Shown here piece after piece: positions 1-8,139 of a DNA stretch of 8,277 bases. The first letter of the stretch is position 1; the number at the start of each line of letters is the position of its first letter. The position numbers and the translations under genes were made by a program. The stretch covers positions 1-8,277 of the forward strand of contig JASHVH010000169.1 in NCBI GenBank assembly GCA_030039575.1, given 5' to 3'. The notes under the pieces were generated by a model. The model was not told the origin of the DNA and did not search any database. It worked only from the letters and a program-made list of their open reading frames with translations. Source of the stretch: Acidimicrobiales bacterium. GTDB lineage: Bacteria; Actinomycetota; Acidimicrobiia; Acidimicrobiales; Palsa-688.

Positions 1-330
1 TTCGGCGGGCTGTTCGGCACCATCGTGTCGCCGACGTTCCTGTTCCTCATCGGGCTCCTCAACCTCGTGGTGCTGGCCGGGATCGTCAGGGTCTTCCGTT
101 CCATGCGGCACGGCGTTATCGGTCGCCATCTGTTCCTTCATCGGCGGCGTGGAGATCCTCGGCCTGCTAACGTCCGAAATCCATCTCCTCAGCCATCACC
201 GCGGTTTTTTGGGGGTTCATGTACAACTTCAACATCAATACGGCCGGCTTTGTGATCGCCGGGATGTTCGTTGTCACATGGGCACTGGCCTTCCCGTCCG
301 GGCTCCGGCCGGCAACCGGCGCCACCGCGG
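1..330 (+). pseudogene. Degraded nickel/cobalt transporter (HoxN/NixA family) remnant, 3' part
   Basis: Three fragments in three reading frames line up, in order, with the C-terminal half of HoxN/NixA-type Ni2+/Co2+ permeases (recognised by recall, not by search). Frame 1, about 1-111, reads [18 protein letters not shown] and continues [18 protein letters not shown], a membrane segment with its following basic loop. Frame 2, about 110-187, reads [20 protein letters not shown] then TSEIHL, the penultimate membrane segment. Frame 3, about 189-290, reads [18 protein letters not shown] then [12 protein letters not shown], the last membrane segment. Between the first two fragments the family normally has roughly 120 residues, including a GLGFDTATE-like motif, and these are missing, so a large internal deletion is likely. 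The second to third switch fits one extra base near 185-190. The tail after about 290 no longer resembles the family. The 5' part lies outside the window, so the conserved HX4DH motif cannot be checked. The protein cannot be functional as read. The 3' boundary is approximate. Confidence 0.72.
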
Positions 331-337
331 CGGTCGG

Positions 338-367
338 TTCGAACGTGGGCTGGTTTGGCGGTATGCT
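338..367 (+). promoter_or_regulatory. Possible purA promoter
   Basis: A TATGCT hexamer at 362-367 fits the actinobacterial TAnnnT -10 pattern. A weak -35-like TTCGAA lies at 338-343, 18 bp upstream. Transcription would begin near 374-376 and leave a leader of about 28 nt that still carries the AAAAGGAG ribosome binding site. It sits in the decayed tail of the upstream pseudogene. This is a by-eye match only; the -35 agrees with TTGACA at just three positions. Confidence 0.35.
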
Positions 368-403
368 CGTGGGCGCCGCCACTTCCTCAAAAGGAGCGCA
401 CGC

Positions 404-1687
404 GTGCCCGCGACCGTCCTGGTAGGCACCCAGTGGGGTGACGAAGGTAAAGGAAAACTAACCGACCTGCTGGCCAAGGAGATGCAGGTGGTCGTGCGCT
501 ACCAGGGCGGCCACAATGCCGGGCACACGGTCGTGGTGGACGGGGAGACCTTCGCCCTGCAGTTGCTGCCGAGCGGGGTCCTTTACCCCTACACGGTCCC
601 CGTGATCGGCAACGGCGTGGTGGTGGAGCCGAAGTTCTTGATCGACGAAATGGACACGCTCGAACGGCGCGGCATCGATTGCTCCCGCCTCGTCATATCG
701 GGCAGTGCCCACCTGGTGATGCCTTACCACCAGGAGATGGACGCGCTGATCGAGCGGTACCTGGGCAAGAACAGGTTGGGGACGACCAAGCGCGGGATCG
801 GGCCCGCCTACGCCGACAAGGCCGCCCGCATAGGCCTGCGCGTCCAGGACCTGCTCGACCCCAAGATATTCCGGCAGAAACTCGACGTTGTCCTCAAAGA
901 AAAAAACCTCATCCTGGCCAAGATCTATAACCGCTTGGCCTTGTCCGGCGCCGAAATAGCCGGGCGCTACCTGGACGAGTACGCCCCCCGCCTGGCCCCT
1001 CACATCGGGGACGCCGTAGGCCTCGTCCACGACACCCTGGCGGCGGGCGGGGGCGTGTTGCTCGAGGGGGCGCAGGCCACTTTCCTCGACCTCGACCATG
1101 GCACCTACCCGTTTGTTACTTCCTCCAACCCGGTGGCCGGAGGCGCGTGCACAGGGGCCGGCATCGGGCCTCGCTACATCGACCGGGTCATCGGGGTGGC
1201 CAAGGCTTATGTCACCAGGGTGGGAGCCGGCCCGTTCCCGACCGAGGTGTTCGGCGAGTTGGCCGACACACTGGTCGAAAGGGGCCACGAGTTCGGGACG
1301 AATACCGGGCGCCGGCGCCGGCCCGGGTGGTTCGACGCGGTCATGATGCGCCACGCGGTCCGCCTGAACTCGATCGACGAGCTCGCCATTACGAAACTCG
1401 ACGTGCTGGACTCGTTCGAGACCGTGAAGGTCTGTGTGGCCTACGAAGCCGAAGGAAAGCGCTACGAAAATATGCCCTGGCATCAATCGGTCCTCTACGA
1501 CGTGACGCCGGTCTACGAGGAGCTGCCCGGGTGGGAGACGGAGACCACCGGCGTGGCCGGCAAGGACCGTTTGCCGACGGCGGCCCGCGACTACATCGAT
1601 TTCCTGGCGTCGCAGGCCGGTGTGCCGATCACTTTTGTCGGAGTCGGCCCCGGCCGCGAACAGGTCGTGAGGCTGGGCGAGCGGTAG
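404..1687 (+). CDS. purA: Adenylosuccinate synthetase
   Basis: A cytoplasmic enzyme that joins IMP and aspartate using GTP to give adenylosuccinate, the first step of the AMP branch. The product is 427 residues, the normal family length. From the GTG at 404 the numbering matches E. coli PurA: the GDEGKGK loop is at 12-18 with catalytic Asp13, NAGHT carries His41, [14 protein letters not shown] lies at about 126-139, [24 protein letters not shown] at 219-242, and the TGRRRR substrate loop at 301-306 with Arg303 and Arg305. The start is fixed by AAAAGGAG ending at 396, 7 nt before GTG, and by the family N-terminus [17 protein letters not shown]. The same frame stays open upstream into the transporter remnant (an in-frame GTG at 149), so an automatic caller could add about 85 false residues. 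It is followed 10 nt later by purD, probably in one transcript. Confidence 0.97.
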   Translation: MPATVLVGTQWGDEGKGKLTDLLAKEMQVVVRYQGGHNAGHTVVVDGETFALQLLPSGVLYPYTVPVIGNGVVVEPKFLIDEMDTLERRGIDCSRLVISGSAHLVMPYHQEMDALIERYLGKNRLGTTKRGIGPAYADKAARIGLRVQDLLDPKIFRQKLDVVLKEKNLILAKIYNRLALSGAEIAGRYLDEYAPRLAPHIGDAVGLVHDTLAAGGGVLLEGAQATFLDLDHGTYPFVTSSNPVAGGACTGAGIGPRYIDRVIGVAKAYVTRVGAGPFPTEVFGELADTLVERGHEFGTNTGRRRRPGWFDAVMMRHAVRLNSIDELAITKLDVLDSFETVKVCVAYEAEGKRYENMPWHQSVLYDVTPVYEELPGWETETTGVAGKDRLPTAARDYIDFLASQAGVPITFVGVGPGREQVVRLGER

Positions 1688-1697
1688 GGGCCGGACC

Positions 1698-2951
1698 GTG
1701 AGAGTGTGCGTCGTCGGGAGCGGAGGCCGCGAACACGCCATCGCCGCGGCTCTCTCCATCTCCAACGAGGTGGTCGTGGCCCCCGGCAACCCGGGGATGG
1801 AGGGGTTTGAGCGCGTCTCCGCTCCGCCCGAACGGGTCGAGGCCGACCTTTGGGTGATCGGGCCCGAGGCGCCTCTGGTCGAAGGCCTGGCTGACCGGAT
1901 AAGGGCGCGCGGTGGCCTCGTGTTCGGCCCGGGGGCGGACGGGGCTCGCCTCGAGGGCTCGAAAGTGTGGATGAAGGAACTTCTCGTCGGCGCCAGGGTC
2001 CCGACTGCGGGCTACCAGGTTTTCGAGGAGGTCGATCACGCCCTCCAGTACCTCAGGGCCACGGCCGACCCGTGGGTAATAAAAACGGACGGCCTGGCGG
2101 GGGGAAAGGGTGTCCTCGTCACCGACTCCTTCAGGGAAGCAGAGAGGGACCTGCGGGCCAAGCTCTCGGGGCGCGCTTTCGGCGATGCCGGCCGCAAGGT
2201 GCTTATAGAAGAAGCGCTTTCCGGTGAAGAGCTGTCCGTAATCGCGGTATGCGACGGGCGCCGCGCTTACCCCTTGGCCGCGGCGCAGGACTACAAAAGG
2301 TTGGAGGACGGGGGGACGGGCCCGAACACAGGCGGCATGGGCGCCTACTCGCCGGTCCCCTTTGCCGGCGAGGACGTCGTAGGTGACGTGATGGAACGGG
2401 CCATATTGCCCACGCTGCACGCCCTTTATAAGCGCGGCATCGATTATCGCGGGGCGCTTTATGCCGGTGTCATGCTGGCCGAGGAGGGGCTAAAGGTCCT
2501 CGAGTTCAATGTCCGCTTCGGCGACCCCGAAGCGCAGGTGCTTTTCCCGAGATGGAGCGGCGATGTCACCGCCACGTTGGCCGCCGCCGCATCAGGGTCG
2601 CTTTCCGACCACAACGCCCCCAATTTCTCCAGTGATGCCGCGGTGTGCGTAGTGCTGGCGGCCCCGGGCTACCCCGAAAAACCGGAGACGGGTGAGCGCA
2701 TCGAGGGCCTGGGCGACGCGCTGGCTGTCGCCGACGCCCGGGTGTACGCCGCCGGGGTAGAAGCCGAGCCGGGAGCCGACCCGGGAGCCGACAGCGGCGC
2801 TCACCTGGTTACCGCGGGCGGGAGGGTGCTGGACGTGGTCGGCCTCGGCCCCGACCTCGAATCTGCCCGTGGGGTTGCTTACAGGGTGGCCGGCATGGTT
2901 TCGTGGCCCGGTATGGTCTCCCGCTCTGATATTGCTGCGAGCGTCTCATGA
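1698..2951 (+). CDS. purD: Phosphoribosylamine--glycine ligase (GAR synthetase)
   Basis: Catalyses ATP-dependent coupling of glycine to 5-phosphoribosylamine, giving GAR, the second step of de novo purine synthesis. The product is 417 residues, near the usual 420. Visible parts: GSGGREHA at 7-14 in the N-terminal domain, IGPEAPLV at 54-61, the ATP-grasp segment [15 protein letters not shown] at 127-141, [10 protein letters not shown] at 171-180, [25 protein letters not shown] at 197-221, and the metal-binding [12 protein letters not shown] at 269-280. The GTG start lies 7 nt after an AGGGG that overlaps the purA stop codon, and it gives the standard [15 protein letters not shown]-terminus. 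The C-terminal domain has a short insert, [11 protein letters not shown] (357-367), where most relatives read roughly VFHAGT; it is encoded by a perfect 12-bp tandem repeat. The stop overlaps the purE start as ATGA, indicating translational coupling. Confidence 0.96.
   Translation: MRVCVVGSGGREHAIAAALSISNEVVVAPGNPGMEGFERVSAPPERVEADLWVIGPEAPLVEGLADRIRARGGLVFGPGADGARLEGSKVWMKELLVGARVPTAGYQVFEEVDHALQYLRATADPWVIKTDGLAGGKGVLVTDSFREAERDLRAKLSGRAFGDAGRKVLIEEALSGEELSVIAVCDGRRAYPLAAAQDYKRLEDGGTGPNTGGMGAYSPVPFAGEDVVGDVMERAILPTLHALYKRGIDYRGALYAGVMLAEEGLKVLEFNVRFGDPEAQVLFPRWSGDVTATLAAAASGSLSDHNAPNFSSDAAVCVVLAAPGYPEKPETGERIEGLGDALAVADARVYAAGVEAEPGADPGADSGAHLVTAGGRVLDVVGLGPDLESARGVAYRVAGMVSWPGMVSRSDIAASVS
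2769..2792 (+). repeat. 12-bp perfect tandem repeat inside purD
   Basis: The unit CCGGGAGCCGAC occurs twice back to back, at 2769-2780 and 2781-2792. It is in frame and encodes Pro-Gly-Ala-Asp twice (PurD residues 358-365). Being a multiple of three, it lengthens a surface-type loop without breaking the gene. Replication slippage is the simplest origin. Confidence 0.9.
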
Positions 2952-3397
2952 AGGTCGCCGTGCTCATGGGCTCCGCCAGCGACAAGGCCAAGATGGCCCC
3001 CGCCCTCGAAATGCTCGAGCAGTTGGGCGTCGAAGCCGTCGAGGAAGTCATGTCAGCTCACCGCACCCCCGACCTCGTCGCCGGCTTCGCCGCCGAGGCC
3101 AGGCAAATGGGTTTCGGCGTCATTATCTGCGGGGCCGGGATGGCTGCGCACCTGGCGGGGGCCGTGGCCGCCCGCACGACGTTACCCGTCATCGGTGTGC
3201 CTCTGTCCGGGAGCGCCCTGTCCGGGCTGGACGCCCTCTACGCCACCGTCCAGATGCCGAGAGGCTTCCCGGTGGCTACCGTCGCCATCGACGGGGCGGC
3301 CAACGCGGCGCTGCTGGCGGCCGAGATCCTGGCTGTCCAGGACCCGGGCATCGCCGAGCGTCTGGCCGCTTACCGCGCCGGTTTTGCCAAGCGCTAG
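2948..3397 (+). CDS. purE: N5-carboxyaminoimidazole ribonucleotide mutase (class I PurE)
   Basis: Converts N5-CAIR to CAIR in the carboxylation step of purine synthesis; bacterial class I enzymes form octamers and take N5-CAIR from PurK. The product is 149 residues. Family motifs: GSASD at 8-12 (phosphate binding), SAHRTP at 36-41 with the conserved active-site His38, [10 protein letters not shown] followed by [12 protein letters not shown] in the middle, and [12 protein letters not shown] then [10 protein letters not shown] towards the C-terminus. Class I is inferred from the AAHL(A/P)G type of loop. ATG at 2948 overlaps the purD stop by 4 nt (ATGA), so translation is probably coupled; no strong ribosome binding site is visible. 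No purK is adjacent, so N5-CAIR synthetase must be encoded elsewhere if this assignment holds. The TAG stop shares its CTAG with the stop of the opposing gene. Confidence 0.95.
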   Translation: MKVAVLMGSASDKAKMAPALEMLEQLGVEAVEEVMSAHRTPDLVAGFAAEARQMGFGVIICGAGMAAHLAGAVAARTTLPVIGVPLSGSALSGLDALYATVQMPRGFPVATVAIDGAANAALLAAEILAVQDPGIAERLAAYRAGFAKR

Positions 3398-3726
3398 CCC
3401 TGGTCACTCTGAGGTAGCAGGCCGGCCCGTCTGCAGGCGCGTTGGGCCTCGACAGCCACGGGACCGTTCCCCTTGGTCTCCGACGCACACCAACTGCGGG
3501 CCTCGTCCCCGCAAAAATGGACGGTGCCGCCGCCGGTCGAACTGGCAATGACGGCCGACACACAAGGCCCTTTCGGGCTCTTCGCCCCGCCCAGGCCTAC
3601 TACCGCCCAAATGCCGACGGCCAGCCCCACCAGGAGCACGACGGCTCCGAGCACGACGGTCCCTCGGCGCTCGCTCCGGGTCAGAGGCTGGCCCTGCTGC
3701 TGGCGGTAGTTGGGCGGCATGCCCAC
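3394..3726 (-). CDS. Unknown small single-pass membrane protein with four extracytoplasmic cysteines
   Basis: I do not recognise this 110-residue product. It has a short polar N-terminus (Gln-rich, then TRSERR at 16-21), one strongly hydrophobic segment at about 23-46, and then an outer domain of about 64 residues with exactly four cysteines (55, 72, 80, 98), enough for two disulfides, plus a Gly/Ser/Thr-rich stretch at 62-68. Basic residues before the helix favour an N-in, C-out topology. Two starts are possible. GTG at 3726 has a weak AGG upstream. ATG at 3720, two codons in, sits 9 nt after a TAGACT -10-like hexamer (3735-3730 on this strand) and could be leaderless. The gene runs against the purine genes, is convergent with purE and divergent from purC. 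Membrane-helix composition and the single clean stop support a real gene. Its function is unknown and need not relate to purines. Confidence 0.68.
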   Translation of the reverse strand: MGMPPNYRQQQGQPLTRSERRGTVVLGAVVLLVGLAVGIWAVVGLGGAKSPKGPCVSAVIASSTGGGTVHFCGDEARSWCASETKGNGPVAVEAQRACRRAGLLPQSDQG

Positions 3727-3816
3727 CGAAGTCTACCTAGGGCCGGACAGGCGAGGCCGGCGGCGCCGGGCGGGGGGTGCCAGCCCGGGCGGGCAATGCC
3801 CACCGTGACGTCCTCC

Positions 3817-3848
3817 GGTGGCCCCGACCGGGGACCAGCTTGTACGGT
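3817..3848 (+). promoter_or_regulatory. Possible purC promoter with upstream hairpin, in the 146-bp divergent gap
   Basis: Within the gap 3727-3872 a TACGGT hexamer (3843-3848) fits the TAnnnT -10 pattern. Initiation about 7-8 nt downstream, near 3856, would place the purC ribosome binding site GGAGGAGGAG at the extreme 5' end of the mRNA, leaving a leader of about 17 nt. Just upstream is an inverted repeat, CCCCG (3822-3826) with CGGGG (3829-3833), extendable by GGT/ACC across a 2-nt bulge. No convincing -35 is seen. The rest of the gap is GC-rich, with nothing else I can name. This gap implies that purC starts a second transcription unit, separate from purA-purD-purE. Confidence 0.38.
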
Positions 3849-3872
3849 GGAGCCGGGAGGAGGAGCCAACTG

Positions 3873-4778
3873 ATGAAGCACGTCTATTCCGGCAAGGTCC
3901 GTGACATATATGAGATCGACGACGAACACCTGCTGTTCGTGACCTCCGACCGGATATCCGCTTTCGATGTCGTTATGACCGAGCCCATCCCCGGCAAGGG
4001 ACGGGTGTTGACCGCCCTCACCGCCTTCTGGGTGGGCCAATTGTCCGACGTCGCTCCCACCCACCTGGTCAGTTTGGGGCTCCCGCCGGGGGTGGACGCC
4101 GGTGCCGGCGAGCCGGGCCCTGGTTTCGCCGAAGGGCGCTCGATGGTCGTGCGCCGGGCCGAGATGCTCCCGATCGAGTGCATCGTGCGCGGCTACCTGT
4201 CGGGCTCGGCCTGGGCCGAGTACCGCCGCTCGGGGACGATGCACGGCGAGGCCCTGCCGGCCGGGCTGTCACAGTCCGAGAAATTGCCCGAACCCGCCTT
4301 TACCCCGTCCACAAAGGCGACCGTCGGCCACGACCAGAACATTTCCTTTGAAGATGCCGTCGGTTTGGTCGGCGACAAAATAGCTTCAGCAGCCCGGGAG
4401 ATCTGCCTCGAGGCCTACCGCCGGGGGGCTGAGCTCGCCGCCGGGCGCGGGATCATCGTCGCCGACACCAAGTTCGAGCTCGGGCTCATAGATGGCGAAC
4501 TGGCGATATGCGACGAGATACTGACGCCGGACTCCTCGCGTTTCTGGCCGGCTGACCGGTGGCGGCCCGGGACCACCCCGCCGTCTTTTGACAAACAGCC
4601 GTTGCGGGACTGGCTCGAAGGCACGGGCTGGGGGAAAGTGCCACCACCGCCCCCATTGCCCCCCGATGTCGTCGAAGCCACCCGGGCCCGTTACGTCGAG
4701 GCGTACGAACGTCTGAGCGGGCTCAGCTTTACGGACTGGCCCGGGTCCGGTCCGCCCGGGACTGGCAGCCCAAAGTAG
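3873..4778 (+). CDS. purC: SAICAR synthetase (phosphoribosylaminoimidazole-succinocarboxamide synthase)
   Basis: Uses ATP to condense CAIR with aspartate, giving SAICAR. At 301 residues it is of the longer type seen in actinobacteria and yeast Ade1, not the roughly 240-residue E. coli type. Motifs: SGKVRDIYE at 6-14, TSDRISAFDVVM at 24-35, ECIVRGYLSGSAW at 102-114, KLPEPAFTPSTKA at 137-149, GHDQNISFEDA at 152-162, IIVADTKFELG at 194-204, DEILTPDSSRFWP at 214-226, and SFDKQ at 238-242. A Gly/Pro-rich loop lies at about 72-85, a proline run at 257-264, and the tail ends in a short Gly/Pro-rich extension. ATG at 3873 is chosen because AGGAGGAG ends 7 nt before it and the N-terminus KHVYSGKVRDIYE is canonical; the frame stays open further upstream (GTG at 3777), but that stretch is not PurC-like. 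It is followed 10 nt later by purS. Confidence 0.96.
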   Translation: MKHVYSGKVRDIYEIDDEHLLFVTSDRISAFDVVMTEPIPGKGRVLTALTAFWVGQLSDVAPTHLVSLGLPPGVDAGAGEPGPGFAEGRSMVVRRAEMLPIECIVRGYLSGSAWAEYRRSGTMHGEALPAGLSQSEKLPEPAFTPSTKATVGHDQNISFEDAVGLVGDKIASAAREICLEAYRRGAELAAGRGIIVADTKFELGLIDGELAICDEILTPDSSRFWPADRWRPGTTPPSFDKQPLRDWLEGTGWGKVPPPPPLPPDVVEATRARYVEAYERLSGLSFTDWPGSGPPGTGSPK

Positions 4779-4788
4779 CCCAACCACT

Positions 4789-5052
4789 ATGGGCAATTTC
4801 GAGGCGCTGGTCGAGGTCCAATTGAGGCCGGGCATCTCCGACCCCCAAGGGGCCACGATCGAACGGGCCTTGCCGGCGCTCGGGTTCACCGGGGTCAGCG
4901 GTGTCCGGGCCGGCAAGGCTTTCCGCCTGCAGGTCGAAGCGCCCGATGACCAGGCCGCCCGTCGCATCGTGGAAGAACTGTCCGAACGCCTGCTGGCCAA
5001 CCCGGTCATCGAGGCCGCATCTGTCTCGATAATCAGCCCGCCGCCGGCCTGA
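4789..5052 (+). CDS. purS: FGAM synthase subunit PurS
   Basis: A small 87-residue structural subunit that bridges PurQ and PurL in the bacterial FGAM synthase complex and is needed to pass ammonia from glutaminase to synthetase. The family pattern is clear: an N-terminal strand ALVEVQLRPGISDPQG (6-21), then IERALPALGF, a central VRAGKAFRLQVE (39-50), and the C-terminal signature LLANPVIEAASV (68-79). The full length is normal, with a short Pro-rich tail. ATG at 4789 lies 10 nt after the purC stop; the intervening AAGTAGCCCAACCACT stretch has no Shine-Dalgarno-like purine run and no TAnnnT element, so translation probably depends on coupling to purC. It lies directly between purC and purQ, the usual place in actinobacterial clusters. 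Confidence 0.95.
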   Translation: MGNFEALVEVQLRPGISDPQGATIERALPALGFTGVSGVRAGKAFRLQVEAPDDQAARRIVEELSERLLANPVIEAASVSIISPPPA

Positions 5053-5062
5053 GCGCCATCCT

Positions 5063-5091
5063 CGGGCGTCGGGCCCGGCCCTTGGTATCGT
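5063..5091 (+). promoter_or_regulatory. Candidate leaderless promoter and hairpin before purQ
   Basis: A TATCGT -10-like hexamer at 5086-5091 is followed by exactly 7 nt and then GTG at 5099, the spacing expected of actinobacterial leaderless mRNAs whose first base is the start codon. No ribosome binding site precedes purQ. Upstream lies a hairpin CGGGC (5063-5067) / GCCCG (5073-5077) with a 5-nt loop, which could end part of the upstream transcript. No -35 consensus is visible, which is common for such promoters. Confidence 0.45.
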
Positions 5092-5098
5092 GGCCCTC

Positions 5099-5791
5099 GT
5101 GGCAGTGCGTGTCGGGGTGGTCGTGTTCCCGGGGACGAACTGCGAGCACGACGTGGCGGAGGCCCTTGTAGAACTGGGGGCGGAGGCGCAACTGGTCTGG
5201 CACGGCTCGGCCTCCCTCGACGCGCTCGACGCCGTCGTGCTGCCGGGGGGGTTCGCCCACGGGGACTACTTGCGGCCCGGGGCGATCGCCCGTTTTTCGC
5301 CCGTAATGGCTGGGGTACGCGAGTACGCCGCCGGCGGTGGCCCGGTAGTCGGCATTTGCAACGGCTTTCAGGTCCTGACCGAGGCCCACCTTTTGCCGGG
5401 GGCGTTGCAGAAGAACAAGGGCCTGACGTTCCTGTGCCGGATGACGGAGCTGGAAGTGACGAGCGACCGCTCGGCCCTGACCGCCGGGGTCGAACTTGGC
5501 CGGCGCCTGTTAGTGCCGGTCAACCACTTCGAGGGTAATTACACGGCCGGGCCGGCAACCCTCCGGCGGTTGGAGGACGAAGGCCGCGTGGTGCTGCGTT
5601 ACGTGGACAACCCCAATGGGTCGGTGCACGATATCGCCGGGATATGCAACGAAGGCGGAAACGTCGTCGGGCTCATGCCGCACCCCGAACGGGCCAGTCA
5701 CGAGCTCCTTGGGTCGACCGACGGTTTGGTGCTCCTCCGGGCGTTGTTGGCCTGGGCCGGCGCACGGCTGGAGCCGGCGGGGCGGGGCTAA
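5099..5791 (+). CDS. purQ: FGAM synthase glutaminase subunit PurQ
   Basis: A class I glutamine amidotransferase that hydrolyses glutamine and delivers ammonia to PurL for conversion of FGAR to FGAM. From GTG at 5099 it has 230 residues, as usual for PurQ. Motifs: VVVFPGTNCEHD at 7-18, LPGGFAHGDYLRPGAIA at 48-64, the nucleophile elbow VGICNGFQVL with Cys87, KNKGLTF, VPVNHFEGNY, and MPHPERA with the presumed catalytic His195 and Glu197. All three catalytic residues are present. In-frame GTG codons exist at 5090, 5099 and 5105. I prefer 5099 because a TATCGT -10 element lies exactly 7 nt upstream; 5105 gives the most typical family N-terminus (VRVGVVVFPG), and 5090 overlaps the -10 hexamer. The gene lies 46 nt after purS and 57 nt before purL, the usual PurSQL order. 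Confidence 0.95.
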   Translation: MAVRVGVVVFPGTNCEHDVAEALVELGAEAQLVWHGSASLDALDAVVLPGGFAHGDYLRPGAIARFSPVMAGVREYAAGGGPVVGICNGFQVLTEAHLLPGALQKNKGLTFLCRMTELEVTSDRSALTAGVELGRRLLVPVNHFEGNYTAGPATLRRLEDEGRVVLRYVDNPNGSVHDIAGICNEGGNVVGLMPHPERASHELLGSTDGLVLLRALLAWAGARLEPAGRG

Positions 5792-5807
5792 CCGCACAAC
5801 GGGGCGA

Positions 5808-5828
5808 CGGCGGGCACCTAGCCCGCCG
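5808..5828 (+). terminator. Strong hairpin in the purQ-purL gap
   Basis: A perfect 8-bp all-GC inverted repeat, CGGCGGGC (5808-5815) and GCCCGCCG (5821-5828), encloses a 5-nt ACCTA loop, 16 nt after the purQ stop. There is no U-tract after it, so it is not a classical intrinsic terminator; U-less hairpins are often proposed as terminators in high-GC actinobacteria. It could instead stabilise the purQ mRNA 3' end. It stands 8 nt upstream of the purL -10-like element. Confidence 0.45.
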
Positions 5829-5835
5829 GCCGCCC

Positions 5836-5841
5836 TACCGT
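5836..5841 (+). promoter_or_regulatory. Candidate leaderless -10 element for purL
   Basis: TACCGT at 5836-5841 fits TAnnnT and is followed by exactly 7 nt before the purL ATG at 5849, the same spacing as at purQ. The upstream sequence lacks a Shine-Dalgarno motif at the usual distance, so initiation on a leaderless transcript is the simplest reading. No clear -35 is present; the region where it would lie falls on the hairpin at 5808-5828. Confidence 0.47.
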
Positions 5842-5848
5842 TGACGTC

Positions 5849-8071
<2,223 letters not shown>

Positions 8072-8086
<15 letters not shown>

Positions 8087-8109
8087 GGGGTTCTCTGCGC
8101 CGTGAGGGG
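8072..8109 (+). repeat. 19-bp perfect tandem duplication across the purL stop
   Basis: The unit TTCTCTGCGCCGTGAGGGG occurs twice in succession, at 8072-8090 and 8091-8109, without a mismatch. The first copy encodes the last four PurL residues and the TGA; the second copy is downstream and out of frame, so PurL is unchanged. It occupies a large part of the 53-bp convergent gap between purL and the next gene. It looks like a recent slippage duplication; no transposon target-site context is visible. Confidence 0.92.
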
Positions 8110-8139
8110 TTCCTGTCCGACGAGGGAGCCGGTGCCCAC

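Noticed and set aside
458..1789. A 443-codon open frame on the - strand opposite purA
   Set aside because: It lies entirely against a clearly genuine purA and the purD start; the translation has no recognisable motif and is rich in residues expected from reverse reading of high-GC codons. It is a shadow.
3777..3872. Upstream in-frame extension of purC from GTG 3777
   Set aside because: The added residues are not PurC-like, and the strong AGGAGGAG sits 7 nt before ATG 3873, which gives the canonical N-terminus.
3727..3872. Possible purine riboswitch or other structured leader before purC
   Set aside because: The gap is 146 bp and GC-rich; I could not find the conserved core of a purine riboswitch or another known class, only short inverted repeats.
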